A DNA stretch of 64,000 bases, from NCBI GenBank assembly GCA_016946835.1, contig JACVTC010000094.1, forward strand, positions 450,001 to 514,000, read 5' to 3'. Both the position numbers and the translations under genes were made by a program. Source of the stretch: Neocallimastix lanati (nom. inval.) (Eukaryota > Neocallimastigomycota > Neocallimastigomycetes > Neocallimastigales > Neocallimastigaceae). Below, one piece after another: positions 37,421 to 48,041 of the stretch. The notes beneath the pieces were generated by a model, which saw only the letters and a list, made by a program, of their open reading frames with translations, was not told where the DNA came from and ran no database searches. The stretch's first letter is position 1. Every line of letters starts with the position of its first letter.

Positions 37421-40400
37421 TTAAATGATTTTGTTATATTGTATAGTTCCCATAAAAATATTTCTGATCCATAAAGCCTTTTTTACACATTCCCTGGTTG
37501 CAATATATTCCACTTCGGCAGTAGATGTGGCAACCACTGATGATTTTTTTCGATTGCCAACTAATTGGATCCCATACCCATTAGAATTATATAACCGGGG
37601 GATTTCTATCATCTGGATATCCCCAGCATAATCTGAGTCTCTATAGGCTAGTATTTCACCTTTTCCTTTATATGTGTTGTTTGTAATCATTTGTATTGTT
37701 TAGGTATTTTAAAATATTTATTTCCTTTTTTCAGTCATCCATTGTAGGATTTTCAGAATATCTTGCAACTTTGCTTGTGACGTAAGCTATATCTGGTCTG
37801 GATACAGAGTGCTACATATATGAATGATTTGAATGATCCTAAGACACTATTATATGTTGTTTTGTCAAGTTTCTTATTGTTGGTTGATAATTTATTTATT
37901 CCTGAACATGATAATCTTTTACTTTTCTAATATTTGTTACTTTGAATTTTTGTAAAATGTCATTAATTAGTTGTGTTTGGGAAATGGTGTAATTGAAATT
38001 ATTTTCTTCGATTTTGATTCCTAGTAGATAGTCCACTTTATTACATTTTGATATTTTTAAAATTTTCTTTATTTTTTATATAAATAATTTTATTTATTTC
38101 TGATTTAATACCTGCGATTAGCAAGTCATCCATATATAGGCCTATTATTCATGATACCAAGTCACCACCAATTTTCTTTAAAAATACATGGTTCAAAAGA
38201 AAGTTGATTAAAATCATTATTGAGTAGTTATCTCATTACTTATTCTTTTATTATAGGATAATGTTGATTCAATATCAGTTAACATAGTGATTGTTTCAAA
38301 GTTTGTAGCTTAATTGCTTATGGTGTTGTCGTAAGTATTATTATAATTGATGTTGATGTCGGTGTTTAAGTTGAAATCACTGTTGGATGTCTCTATATAA
38401 TAATCATTTATAGCTTCAAAATTGGGAGTTGAGTAGTAAGATTTATAAATACTGTTCTCTAAATTCGTCAAATGTATTTACTGTTTTATCGTTAATATTG
38501 GATTTATCAATTATGTTTTCTGTGAAATGATTTGAAATTAGTTCGAAGTTCCTGAATTTCGTTATTGATGTTTGGTTTCATCAGTGGATATAACGTTTTT
38601 CCATGTGGAGTTGTTGGTAACGTTATTATAGTTATTTTGAATAAAAAAAAACTATTGTTTTTATAACTTGAATTGAGTTTAATATTTTTAATTTGATTAT
38701 CACTATTTTGTTGACTATTTGCAAAGTTAGTATTACATGTTGTATCTTCAGTTTGATTAGTATCCTTTTGTTGATTATTGACTGAATTAGTACTACTTGT
38801 TGTATTTTCATTTGATATGTGGATTAAATAATTATCTTGATTGAAATATTTGAACAAAATTTAATATATTTGTTTTTTTGTTATTTGAGTCAGTAAGATT
38901 TAACTTACCTAGAGTGGATTCGTCAAAAACAATTTCTCTAACTAATTGTATATATACTTAAATTTTTATAATCTATTATGACATAACAGTATGACTCTAA
39001 ACTAAAACAAAAAAAAAAAAAAAAAAAAAAACACCTTTTACAGTATTATGTTTTAATTTCTTTTATCATTTAAAAAGTCTTTATAGTAGGCTCTACCTCC
39101 GAATACTTTAATAGATTTAAGGTTTGATGGTTTTTATTCTATAAGACTTCTTCTGCAATTTTGTTTTGTATACATTTATGGGGAACCTTGTTGAATCATA
39201 AGTTAGCATATTTTACTGCGTAGTTCCCAAAATTTGATATCAATCCTGCTCTAATATAAGAGAGCTTTCACACAATTAATTAGAATATAAATGAAACGTT
39301 CCGACTTACCATTGTTTTCTTGATTGTACCGGTGTAAGTAAGTTTTCTTAAATACCATTTCTAATACAAAAATTTTTCCACCTTTTTATTGCAAATATTC
39401 TCGTCCTTGATCTGTTCTGAAGTTTTTAGTCTTCTCTTTAAATTGGTTGTTTAAATAAGTAAAAAAAAATTTATAATTATACAAGGAATCTTTGATTTAT
39501 TTTCCAGTAAGAAAACCTAATTGTTTCTTGAGTAATCATCCACGAAAGTGAGAATGAATCCTTTTTCCTATGAAAGATAATTGGATCAGTCATATGATGT
39601 CTAAGTAAATTGTTTCTAAAATACTTTTGGTTTCGTTTTTTTTTATTTTGGAGTAGTTCTTGTATGAGCTCTTCTCTTGGGTTTGAAAAAAAAACCTGGC
39701 AGTGTAAGCATTTGGGAACTTTGATTTTATGTAAAAGTTTAATATTTTTCCCAATCTTCTCTGCTATTAAGAGTCTAATTTGGTCATTCAGTTCAACATC
39801 TTGGTTAGATAGGATGTTGTTACCTACCACCTCACCTGTGTCAAAAGTCCATACTATGTCTTCATTTGGGTGATATTTCCAATGTATTGATTTGTGTTTT
39901 CATCATCATTTCTTATTTGGTGGTATTAATTGTGGATCTTCTTCTTTAGTAGAGCTTTCCAGACTTTTTATTTCCTTATCGTATATTTCCTTCAATTCTT
40001 CGAAGGAAAATTCGGGTTCCTCACGATTTTCTATTTGTTCAATATTGGAAATATCCTTTTTGTCTTTTAAATCTTCTATTTTTTGATCTTTGAATTGTGT
40101 TTGGATTTATCATTGCTAATTATTATAATTAGCATAATTTTTATTTTTTATATTCAATAAATTGAATTTACAGTCATCGGTATTGTGACTGTCCGCTTTG
40201 GAAATATCGCAATGACTTGTTTTATTAGTAAAAATGGATTTTTGATTCAGAGAGTGTCTTTTTCCTCTAAAATTGCCGTTATTCTTAAAGACACGATCAA
40301 ATATCCATATAATCTTCATTAATGACTGGCTGCTTTGTTCTCTTATTATATTTTTTGTATTTTTCTTTGCTTTAAGTATATTTTGGAAGTTTAATACGTT

Positions 40401-40990
40401 CTACTCATCTTATATAAAATTATCCGCATCTTCATTCCCTCTTGATTGTAATCGAATTTTTAGATTTACTGGAAAAGACAGTTAGTAAAGTATCCTAAGT
40501 TTTTCTAGCTTTTCCAAGATACACGTTGGGTTCTTCCAAAGAGTTAAATATATCTTTAATTTCATTTAATGACATCCTTACAATCATAAAAATACTTTTA
40601 GCCTTTAAAGAGTACAGTTTGTCTATTAGTTATTGTACATCAGCATTTTCACCTACTTTTTAGATTTCGTTTAATTTAGTCATTACATCAAATGCAGTTT
40701 GAAAATCTTTTTTTTTTTAATGTGCTTCAATGCATCTTTAGGTACATAGGAGAACTAATAATTGTTTTGGCAATGGTAATCATAACTTTTAGCAGTCTTC
40801 AATTGTTCAGAAAGATTCACTATAAGTATCAGCATCACCATGTCTTGATTCGTTAACTTGGATTTCTAAAAGGGGTGATTAAGTCTTTATCAACATAATC
40901 AGAGACCTTTTTTTTTTTAGTCATTAATACATTTTTTAATTAAGAAAGACCATTCATCAATGTTGGTTGTTAATACAAACTTTTTGTTTT
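37421..40990 (-). pseudogene. Copia gag-pol relic (gag, integrase, RT, RNase H)
   Basis: Read on the minus strand. A gag start MTTDTSIKTK lies at about 41011. A zinc knuckle of the C-x2-C-x4-H-x4-C type at 40170-40215 has its second Cys changed to Ser (HCDISKADSHNTDDC). The integrase shows KCLHCQVFF at about 39700, the catalytic FILTFVDDYSR (about 39525-39560), RTDQGREY (about 39395-39425), a QENNGKSERF segment (about 39300), and VFGGRAYY (about 39085-39108). The reverse transcriptase active site YMDDLLIAG lies at about 38110-38137. RNase H spans 37690-37421 with YRDSDYAGD, VATSTAEVEYIA and ALWIRNIFM. Stops and frame changes occur throughout. The motif set and order identify Ty1/copia. Confidence 0.85.
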
Positions 40991-41036
40991 AATTGAAGTA
41001 TCAGTAGTCATTTTTAACACTTGAGATCTCTTAATC

Positions 41037-41309
41037 TAAGAGAAAATAAAACGTTTTTATTATTAATTAAAGTTTATTTATTAATATTTATTATTATAGA
41101 AATAGGTAATATTACAATGAGATAAAATATATTTAACAAAATTAAATTTATTTATACTAATTGAGGCTTGATAATAATACAATAAAATTATTTTAACAAT
41201 AGAATTAAATAATGTATTTCAAATACAAAGAGAATAATTTAGCACATAATAAAATAATTTAATTAATATAATTAAAATAATTTTAAACATGATTAAATAT
41301 AAAATAACA
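41037..41309 (-). repeat. 5' LTR of the copia element
   Basis: Diverged partner of 36920-37171. It ends on the interior side beside the leader AGATTAAGAGATCTCAAG (41037-41020 on the minus strand), which resembles the leader of the LTR elements at 17482 and 63049. Confidence 0.7.
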
Positions 41310-41454
41310 AGAAAAATAAATAAACAAATATCTTCCTGATGTAGTAAAGCTTGATGAAATTCTTAATGAATCAAAATATCATAAAACAGTAAGAAATGAA
41401 AATTTTTTGTAATATTCAAAAATCCAAACTTAAATAATCTTACAATCCCCATTC

Positions 41455-42057
41455 CAAACAAAATTATTTATGAAATATAATGAAGATATATTTGCAGGTT
41501 GGTACTTTTTGTATTGCACCTGAATTTAGTTATCAAGTGTTCATTTACTAGAATTAATATTAAAGATTTAAATAGTTTTTATACTACTTCTTTTTCGATA
41601 TTAAAAAAAAAATAAAGAACAAGCTACTTATAAAATGTTATTTAAAGAAATAAAAAAAAATAATGCTTAAAAGTATAGCAATAATATTATAATTACTACA
41701 AAAAAAATTTCATTGCGATTTCAAAAAAGGCCTATCTAATGCAGCAAAAAAAAAATATTTCTTAATATAAATATTAAATACGATATTTATCACAATAAAA
41801 GAGCATTAGAGTTTAAAAAAAAAATGAATTATGTTATAATGAATTAAAATATAATATTATATATATTTATTATAAAGCGATTTCGAACTTACTTTTTGAA
41901 AATCCTGAATGTATAATTGATATTTATAGTGAAATTAGGTGTGAAACAAATAATAATGATAATTATTAAGATTATTAAGATATTTAAAAAAATATATAGC
42001 ATATAACAAATTATGCATCAGAATCTTTCAATAATTATTTAAATAATAATTTATTTT

Positions 42058-42060
<3 letters not shown>
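41455..42060 (+). pseudogene. Relic of a MULE transposase
   Basis: Plus-strand fragments match the transposase at 33845-35229: IKDLNSFYTTSFSILKK parallels TELNCFYTTSFSILKNK, ISLRFQKRPI parallels the second-acid region, and NINIKYDIYHNKRALEFKKK parallels NANIKYCIWHFKRALEIKKK; the Cys of the CxxH motif is changed. Stops are frequent. It ends at an A50 run. Confidence 0.8.

Positions 42061-42108
<48 letters not shown>
42059..42108. repeat. Poly(A) tract, 50 bases
   Basis: An uninterrupted adenine run bordering the transposase relic. Confidence 0.95.
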
Positions 42109-42113
<5 letters not shown>

Positions 42114-42831
42114 TTTTTATAAATTAATATATGCATTCAAACAAGAAAAATATTTATCTTATAATGATTACAAAAGGAAAAGTGCAGGAATTTAAAAAAA
42201 AAAAATTAGGAAAAACTGATCAAATTAATATTTTAACTGAAAAAAATATGATATTGTTGAAGTATGGTTTAAAATATTTAATTAATTTAAATAATATAAA
42301 TTCTAATTTGTAATAAATAATAGAATGAGGATCAAATGAAAAATATTATCTGAATTCTGTCACAATTAATTATTAATTCTTATTAATAATTAAAATTATT
42401 TTTAATTAAAAAATCCATAATTATTTAAAATTTTATTATTTTTTATTAAAATATATCTTCATTATTAAATATTTCTAAATAATTTTTTTTTTATTATTAT
42501 TATTTTTATATTTTTATTAATAAAATTTTATACCATAAAACAAAAATTTCCAATTAAAATGTACAATAAAAATAAAAATAATAAAAAAAAAAAAAAAGAA
42601 AAAAAAATGATATTAAATATTTTATTAATGTTAAAAAAAAAACTTTTTTGTCTCTAAAATTTTATATACATATTTATTTTTAAAGAATATTTTATTTTTA
42701 AATAATATTTTATTTTTAAAAAATATTTTATTTTAAAAGATATATTATTTTTAAAAATATTTAAAGAATAATTTTTTTATATCTTAAATATATTCTTTTA
42801 TTTCTTTTATTTCAAGAATATTATATTTTAA

Positions 42832-42926
42832 TATTTTATTTTATTTTATTTTATTTTATTTTATTTTATTTTATTTTATTTTATTTTATTTTATTTTATT
42901 TTATTTTATTTTATTTTATTTTATTT
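42832..42926. repeat. (TTTTA)n pentanucleotide array
   Basis: About 19 perfect TTTTA units inside the right end of the second MULE copy. Confidence 0.95.
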
Positions 42927-43016
42927 TTAATTTATATATTAAATTATTTATTAAAATTTTAAAAATCCTCATTTTTCGAAATACAATCTCGTGAAATGTA
43001 ACACTCCCAAATAATT

Positions 43017-43589
43017 AAATAATAAATAATAAATAAATAAATAATAATAAAAATAATATATAACAAATAAAAATAAAAAAATATAATCATTTTTATGAAT
43101 AATTATTGTACCAAAATATGAAAATAGCATATCAATTGGATGGATAAAATTATTAAAACATTTTAAAATTAAAAATAAAGGAAAAGTATTTTAGTTTAAC
43201 TCTTAACTCAGGTAATAATTAAATAATGAGATAAAAAGGAAAAAAAAAAACTTTAACAACCTTAATATTATTTTCAAATTATGTTGATATTTACTAATAA
43301 TAACAATTATTTTTTATTGATTACTTTAAACAACTATTTTTTTTTATTATATATATATATCATAGTTGTTACTATTATAACTATCACTGTTGTTATTTTG
43401 CTATGTTTTAATTTTTATTATTTGATGATAATAATATATAAAAAATAAATAATATATATATATATATTATTTTTTTTTTATTTATTTATCCATATGAAAT
43501 ACGTATTATTTATTAATATATGTCTTTATTAGATTATAATTATATATACATTTTATAATCTATTTGTTTCATTATAGTCTATTTCGATT
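43017..43589. other. AT-rich spacer
   Basis: TAAA/AAT repeats and TA tracts between the MULE right end and a copia relic; no coding signal. Confidence 0.6.
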
Positions 43590-43685
43590 ATCAAAAAATT
43601 ATATCGTTAATACTAGATACCGGGTTTTGTTAAAGGATCTGTCAGCAAATCAGTAGTTCTAGTATATTCCAATTCTATATTCTTT

Positions 43686-43724
<39 letters not shown>

Positions 43725-44281
43725 AATATATTTATTGATACAATTGAGATGGTGATTCCTAAAACTATTTGATTGTGCTTTGGTGAATAAAGTTGAAATT
43801 AAAAATTTTACCTTCCTTTTATTGACAACCTATTTACAACTAATCTTGCTTTTTTTTTTAGTATTATCACTTTTTAATTATTAGTACTCATCTAGTATTT
43901 ATGATATTTGAAAATTTTTTTTTTTTTTTTTGGAATACTACTAATATCAACCACCATCATGACCATTTTTATCATACATATTTTTAATTTCATTCTTTAC
44001 TTGTTATGTTCCATTCTTTCGAATCTTATGAATTTAATAGCTTCATTATATGTATTTGAACATGGTGTTATAATGTTGAAGATTTTATGTTTTTTTATTA
44101 ATATTTATATATAAATATATTTTTTTGATAATATTCCTTTTTCCTTTATTTAAATGTTTGAATATCTGAATCGTCATCTTCATCTTCATCTTCTTGAATA
44201 CTTCTTTTTCTATTAACATTGTTAACTAAAATGTTATTACTATTAATATTATTATTATTATTATTATTATTCTGATAATTA

Positions 44282-44332
<51 letters not shown>

Positions 44333-44490
44333 AAAATTTATCGATTGTAAATCAGTACTTTCCCCTTCAATCAATAAATAAGAATAATTGAATAAAGAAT
44401 CAATATTATTAAAAAAAAAAAAAAAACGAAGTATTGATGGTTCCAGAAATATCTTACTTTTGTACAATTCATTCCTTCTCAATCAATAAT
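43590..44490 (-). pseudogene. Internally deleted copia pol relic
   Basis: Minus strand. Near 44060-43930 it reads TYNEAIKF, then a DSKEWN-type segment and EIKNMYDKNGHDG, like the N-terminal part of copia reverse transcriptase (E-A-x-W-x-x-A-x-x-E-I). KARLVVNRLSIKG (about 43830-43870) matches the copia KARLVxxGxxQ motif. After a T44 run (43690-43733) it jumps to EYTRTTDLLTDPLTKPGI (43675-43615), matching the RNase H end (QLADxLTKP). The catalytic parts in between are deleted. Upstream, 44165-44345 (VNNVNRKRSIQEDEDEDDDS) and about 44430-44490 (ELYKSKIFLEPSILR) may be the pol linker. Confidence 0.7.
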
Positions 44491-44516
44491 AAAGAAAAAG
44501 TTAATAATAGTTAAGA

Positions 44517-44694
44517 TTTATTTCCTTTCAAACTTCTTCAATATAATGCTTTTAATGAAAGATCTTAATCAAAATTTATAAGAAAAAAAAATAATTAATA
44601 TTAATAATATTTACATATTAAGATGACAATAATAATGGTTAATTTTTTTAATTAAAAAATATTCTTATATTGAAGAAGTTTGACAGGAAATAAA
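44517..44694. mobile_element. MITE-like element with 30-bp terminal inverted repeats
   Basis: Arms 44517-44546 and 44665-44694 are inverted copies with one mismatch (TTATATTGAAGAAGTTTGAC on the right arm). The 118-bp interior is non-coding AT. No clear target-site duplication is seen. The ends do not match the MULE modules found elsewhere in the window. Confidence 0.75.
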
Positions 44695-46028
44695 TATTAT
44701 AATAGCAATGTATATATTATGGTTATATAGATTATTATTTTTTACATATAATTTTTCTATTCTGTTGAATTATATTGATGTAATATTTTTTTTTAAAAAA
44801 AATAATAATAATAATAATAATAATAATTTATTGTTTTCATTTATTCTTCATCAAGTTTAGTGAAATTTATAATAAAAATATATTCCTTTCCATAAATGAA
44901 TGATGCCTAAAATAATAATATTATTTAATACAATGATTAATAACAATATTAAATACAATGATCATTAGTATTGAATAGTTTCCATTTTTATCCTCTTTTT
45001 TTTATTTATTTAATTATTATATTTATATTTTCAATTTTATCATAGTAATTATAGTAGTTTATGTAATTTCATAATTTTTTAATACAAAAAATTTATTGGA
45101 ATATTATTGGAATATTATCAATGTTATGTATTTTCATAAATAAATAATAATCAAATCTATAAAAAAAAAAAATTTAATGAAAAATATATTTTTTTTTTTT
45201 GTTTTGTTTTGTTTTGTTTTTTGTTTTTGTTTTTTGTTTTTGTTTTTTGTTTTTGTTTTTTGTTTTTGTTTTAATTATCTTACAAAAGTATATTAAATAT
45301 AAATCACACGATTTTTTAATTGAATAGTTCAACACTACAAGGATTATTTATAATTTATAAAAAATTAGATATTAAACATTTAATAGTCATAATTTAAATA
45401 TGTTCAATCTATTAGAAAATATTTAACAAGTTAATTAAATAGTAAATCTTTCAAAAAAAAAAAATATTTAAATTAATTATGAATTAATAATATAAATTTT
45501 CCTATATTATTTATTAAGACAATAAAATAGATAGGTTTCATTATTACTACTATTATTATTTTTTTTTTTAAATAAATTAAATAAATAAATAAATATTATA
45601 AAAATATACAACAATATAAATAAGATTTTATATAATATTTATATATATCCATATTTATATTATATTAAGGTAAATATATTATATCAATCTAATATTTCCT
45701 TTTGATGTATATTATTTATACTTCTAATATAATAATAATTGTTAATATAGGTTTGTTTACATGAACAACTTACTTAAATTTAAAATCATGTAATAACATA
45801 TTCATTTATAATAAAAAAAATATATATATATATATATATTCATTAATGATTATTTTAATAAATATATATCACAAAATAAATTAAATTTATATATATATAT
45901 ATTTATATATATATTAAAAACTAAAGATAAAAAAAAAAAAACGAATTATAAAAAAAATTTTTTTATATGATTTGCTTGATATTTATTAATTAATAAATTT
46001 TTATTAATAATAAATAAAAAGGAATTTG
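44695..46028. other. Intergenic region downstream of the zinc-finger gene
   Basis: No coding signal. It holds an AAT run (44805-44827) and a GTTTT/TTTTTGTTTTTG array at 45200-45271 (alternating TTTTTTG and TTTTTG units), TA tracts near 45820-45915 and short duplications such as TTGGAATATTA (about 45097-45118). Confidence 0.6.
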
Positions 46029-47501
46029 TTAATTTAATTGAGAGGAACAAATAATTGATCCTCTGATATGTTTTTTTAGTAAATCAGATCGATTAAATTT
46101 TTTATTACAAATTTTACATATAAAAGGCTTCTCACCAGTATGTATTCTTATATGTCTTATTAAATCATACTTTCTTTTATAGGATGTATTACAATAATTA
46201 CATCTAAATGGTTTAGGTCCATAGAATACACAAGGCTTAGCACTTCTTGGTTTTTCTACATTTTTATTCAGATAACCTTTCGTTGAAAATGTTCCTTCAT
46301 TTAAATTGTGGAATTCGCCAGAATATTTAAATTTTTTTTCATTCATTTCTGGCATTCTCATATTACTATTTATGACATTATTTAAATTTTCTACTTTTAT
46401 ATTTTTCGGTTCGTTAAACAAGTTTTCATTAATACGATTGTTTTGATAATTCATACTTCCTAGACCTATGAAATTAATTTCTGTTGTTTGAATATATTCA
46501 TTAACGTTATTGTTTTGTAAAATTTTATTTGGAATATTACATTCTGTTGCTTGAATATATTCGTTAACATTATTTTTCTGTAAAATTATATTTGGGGTAT
46601 TACATTCTGTTGCTTGAATATATTCGTTAACATTATTTTTCTGTAAAATTATATTTGGGGTATTACATTCTGTTGCTTGAATATATTCGTTAACATTATT
46701 TTTCTGTAAAATTATATTTGGGGTATTACATTCTGTTGCTTGAATATATTCGTTAACATTATTTTTCTGTGAAATTATATTTGGGTTATTACATTCTGTT
46801 GCTTGAATATATTCGTTAACATTATTTTTCTGTAAAATTATATTTGGGGTATTACATTCTGTTGCTTGAATATATTCGTTATATCTTTTAGATAAAATTA
46901 TGTTAGGGGGAATAGTATTTGATGTTGTTGGTTGAATATATTCATTATTATTTAGTGAAACAAATTTTGAATTTAAGAATGAAATTTTTCCATTTTCTCT
47001 TGCATTTAAGCCTGTATATAATGCATCTTCATTATTAATATCTAAATTATAAGAATTTTGGGTATTTGAATTGTATATTATTTCATTATTAAAGTTAATA
47101 TTGCTAGTATTAATAAAGTTAAACGGTTCTGTACAAATTTCTGTATTTGATTGATTCAACGTATCAATATTATTAAATTTTTCATTATAATTAGTTCCTG
47201 AAAATACTGAGTTTGGAAAATTATTTTTACCTGTCTTATTATTGTTTCCACTTAAAAATAAGTTCATATTATCATTACTAGTACTTATTAGCTCATTATA
47301 CAAAACTGGATTTATATTTTGATAAAAATTATTTTGAGGATTTATACCCTCATTATTTCCAAATATTTTATTAAATGTGTTATAAGCATTACTATTACTG
47401 TCATTATTATTTGGATTTACAGGATTTAAATTGAATTTAAGTTTTTCATTTAAATCATTGAAATTTGAAAAGTACTTTAAAGAAGATTTTAGACTTTTCA
47501 T
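46029..47501 (-). CDS. Zinc-finger protein with a 21-residue tandem repeat
   Basis: Intronless, 490 residues, probably a sequence-specific DNA-binding regulator. The C-terminus carries two adjacent fingers after an Arg/Lys-rich start (about residues 430-485). The first is classic C2H2 (CNYC, 12 residues, H-x3-H) with the linker HTGEKPF. The second is CKIC, 12 residues, H, then C six residues later, so a C2HC form. The N-terminal 200 residues are Asn-rich and without a recognised domain. In the middle, eight copies of NEYIQ occur, six of them in a near-perfect 21-residue unit NEYIQATECNTPNIILQKNN(V). ATG 47501 is the first Met after stops and begins MKSLKSSLKYFSNFND. No paralogue can be named from fingers alone. 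Confidence 0.88.
   Translation of the reverse strand: MKSLKSSLKYFSNFNDLNEKLKFNLNPVNPNNNDSNSNAYNTFNKIFGNNEGINPQNNFYQNINPVLYNELISTSNDNMNLFLSGNNNKTGKNNFPNSVFSGTNYNEKFNNIDTLNQSNTEICTEPFNFINTSNINFNNEIIYNSNTQNSYNLDINNEDALYTGLNARENGKISFLNSKFVSLNNNEYIQPTTSNTIPPNIILSKRYNEYIQATECNTPNIILQKNNVNEYIQATECNNPNIISQKNNVNEYIQATECNTPNIILQKNNVNEYIQATECNTPNIILQKNNVNEYIQATECNTPNIILQKNNVNEYIQATECNIPNKILQNNNVNEYIQTTEINFIGLGSMNYQNNRINENLFNEPKNIKVENLNNVINSNMRMPEMNEKKFKYSGEFHNLNEGTFSTKGYLNKNVEKPRSAKPCVFYGPKPFRCNYCNTSYKRKYDLIRHIRIHTGEKPFICKICNKKFNRSDLLKKHIRGSIICSSQLN
46490..46950 (-). repeat. 63-bp coding minisatellite in the zinc-finger gene
   Basis: About seven units of 63 bp, five of them nearly identical at DNA level (shared ATTCTGTTGCTTGAATATAT and GTTAACATTATTTTTCTGT). 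The frame is kept in every unit. Confidence 0.95.
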
Positions 47502-47985
47502 ATCTATATATAATATATTTTAAAATTTTAGGATAAAATATAATTTATTTTTTTTTATTTTTTTATTTTTATTCTTTTATTATTAGTATTATTATTTTCT
47601 ATATAGAAAATACAATTTTATATTTATATGTTAATTTTACTACAATTAAATAATGAAATTTTAAAATACTATTAATAATATTTTTAAATTATTATGAGGT
47701 ACTTTAAAGTATTTTGTAGATTTCTCATAATTATATATAATTCTTTTAACTAAAATTTTACAAATATATATATATATATATATATTTTCAACATAAAATA
47801 TTTTTTATATAAACAAATATAGTTTTTTTTTTTAATAGGAATATATAATTATAACTGAATAATATTTTTTTTTTTTGTTTTTTTTATTTGTTTTATTAAT
47901 AGTATAAATATATTATATAGATATTATTAATATAGCAAATAAAAAAAAAATTCAATATTTATTATTATAAAAAATTATTAAATTA

Positions 47986-48041
<56 letters not shown>

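Larger units (their letters stand above)
36920..41309 (-). mobile_element. Ty1/copia LTR retrotransposon, degenerate, nested in a MULE
   Basis: Flanking direct repeats lie at about 36920-37171 and 41037-41309. On the minus strand the LTR begins TGTTAGATTTTATGAAG, right after the polypurine tract GAGGGGGAA at 37172-37182. Gene order from the 5' LTR is gag, integrase, reverse transcriptase, RNase H, the Ty1/copia order. Many stops and frameshifts make it dead. The outer edge of the left LTR is uncertain; homology between the two copies is clear from about 36965 inward (shared TTTATTAATATTTATTATT and ATTGAGGCTTGATAA). Confidence 0.85.
36857..43016 (+). mobile_element. Second MULE copy, degenerate and split by a copia insertion
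   Basis: The left end (AGTTACATTTCTCAATGTGG, 36860-36880) and the right end (GGGAGTGTTACATTTCACGA read inward on the minus strand from 43016) are inverted and share GTTACATTTC. Transposase remains lie at 41455-42060 on the plus strand. A Ty1/copia element fills about 36920-41309. A possible 9-bp target duplication AAATAATTA lies just outside both ends, but in such AT-rich DNA this is weak. Confidence 0.6.
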
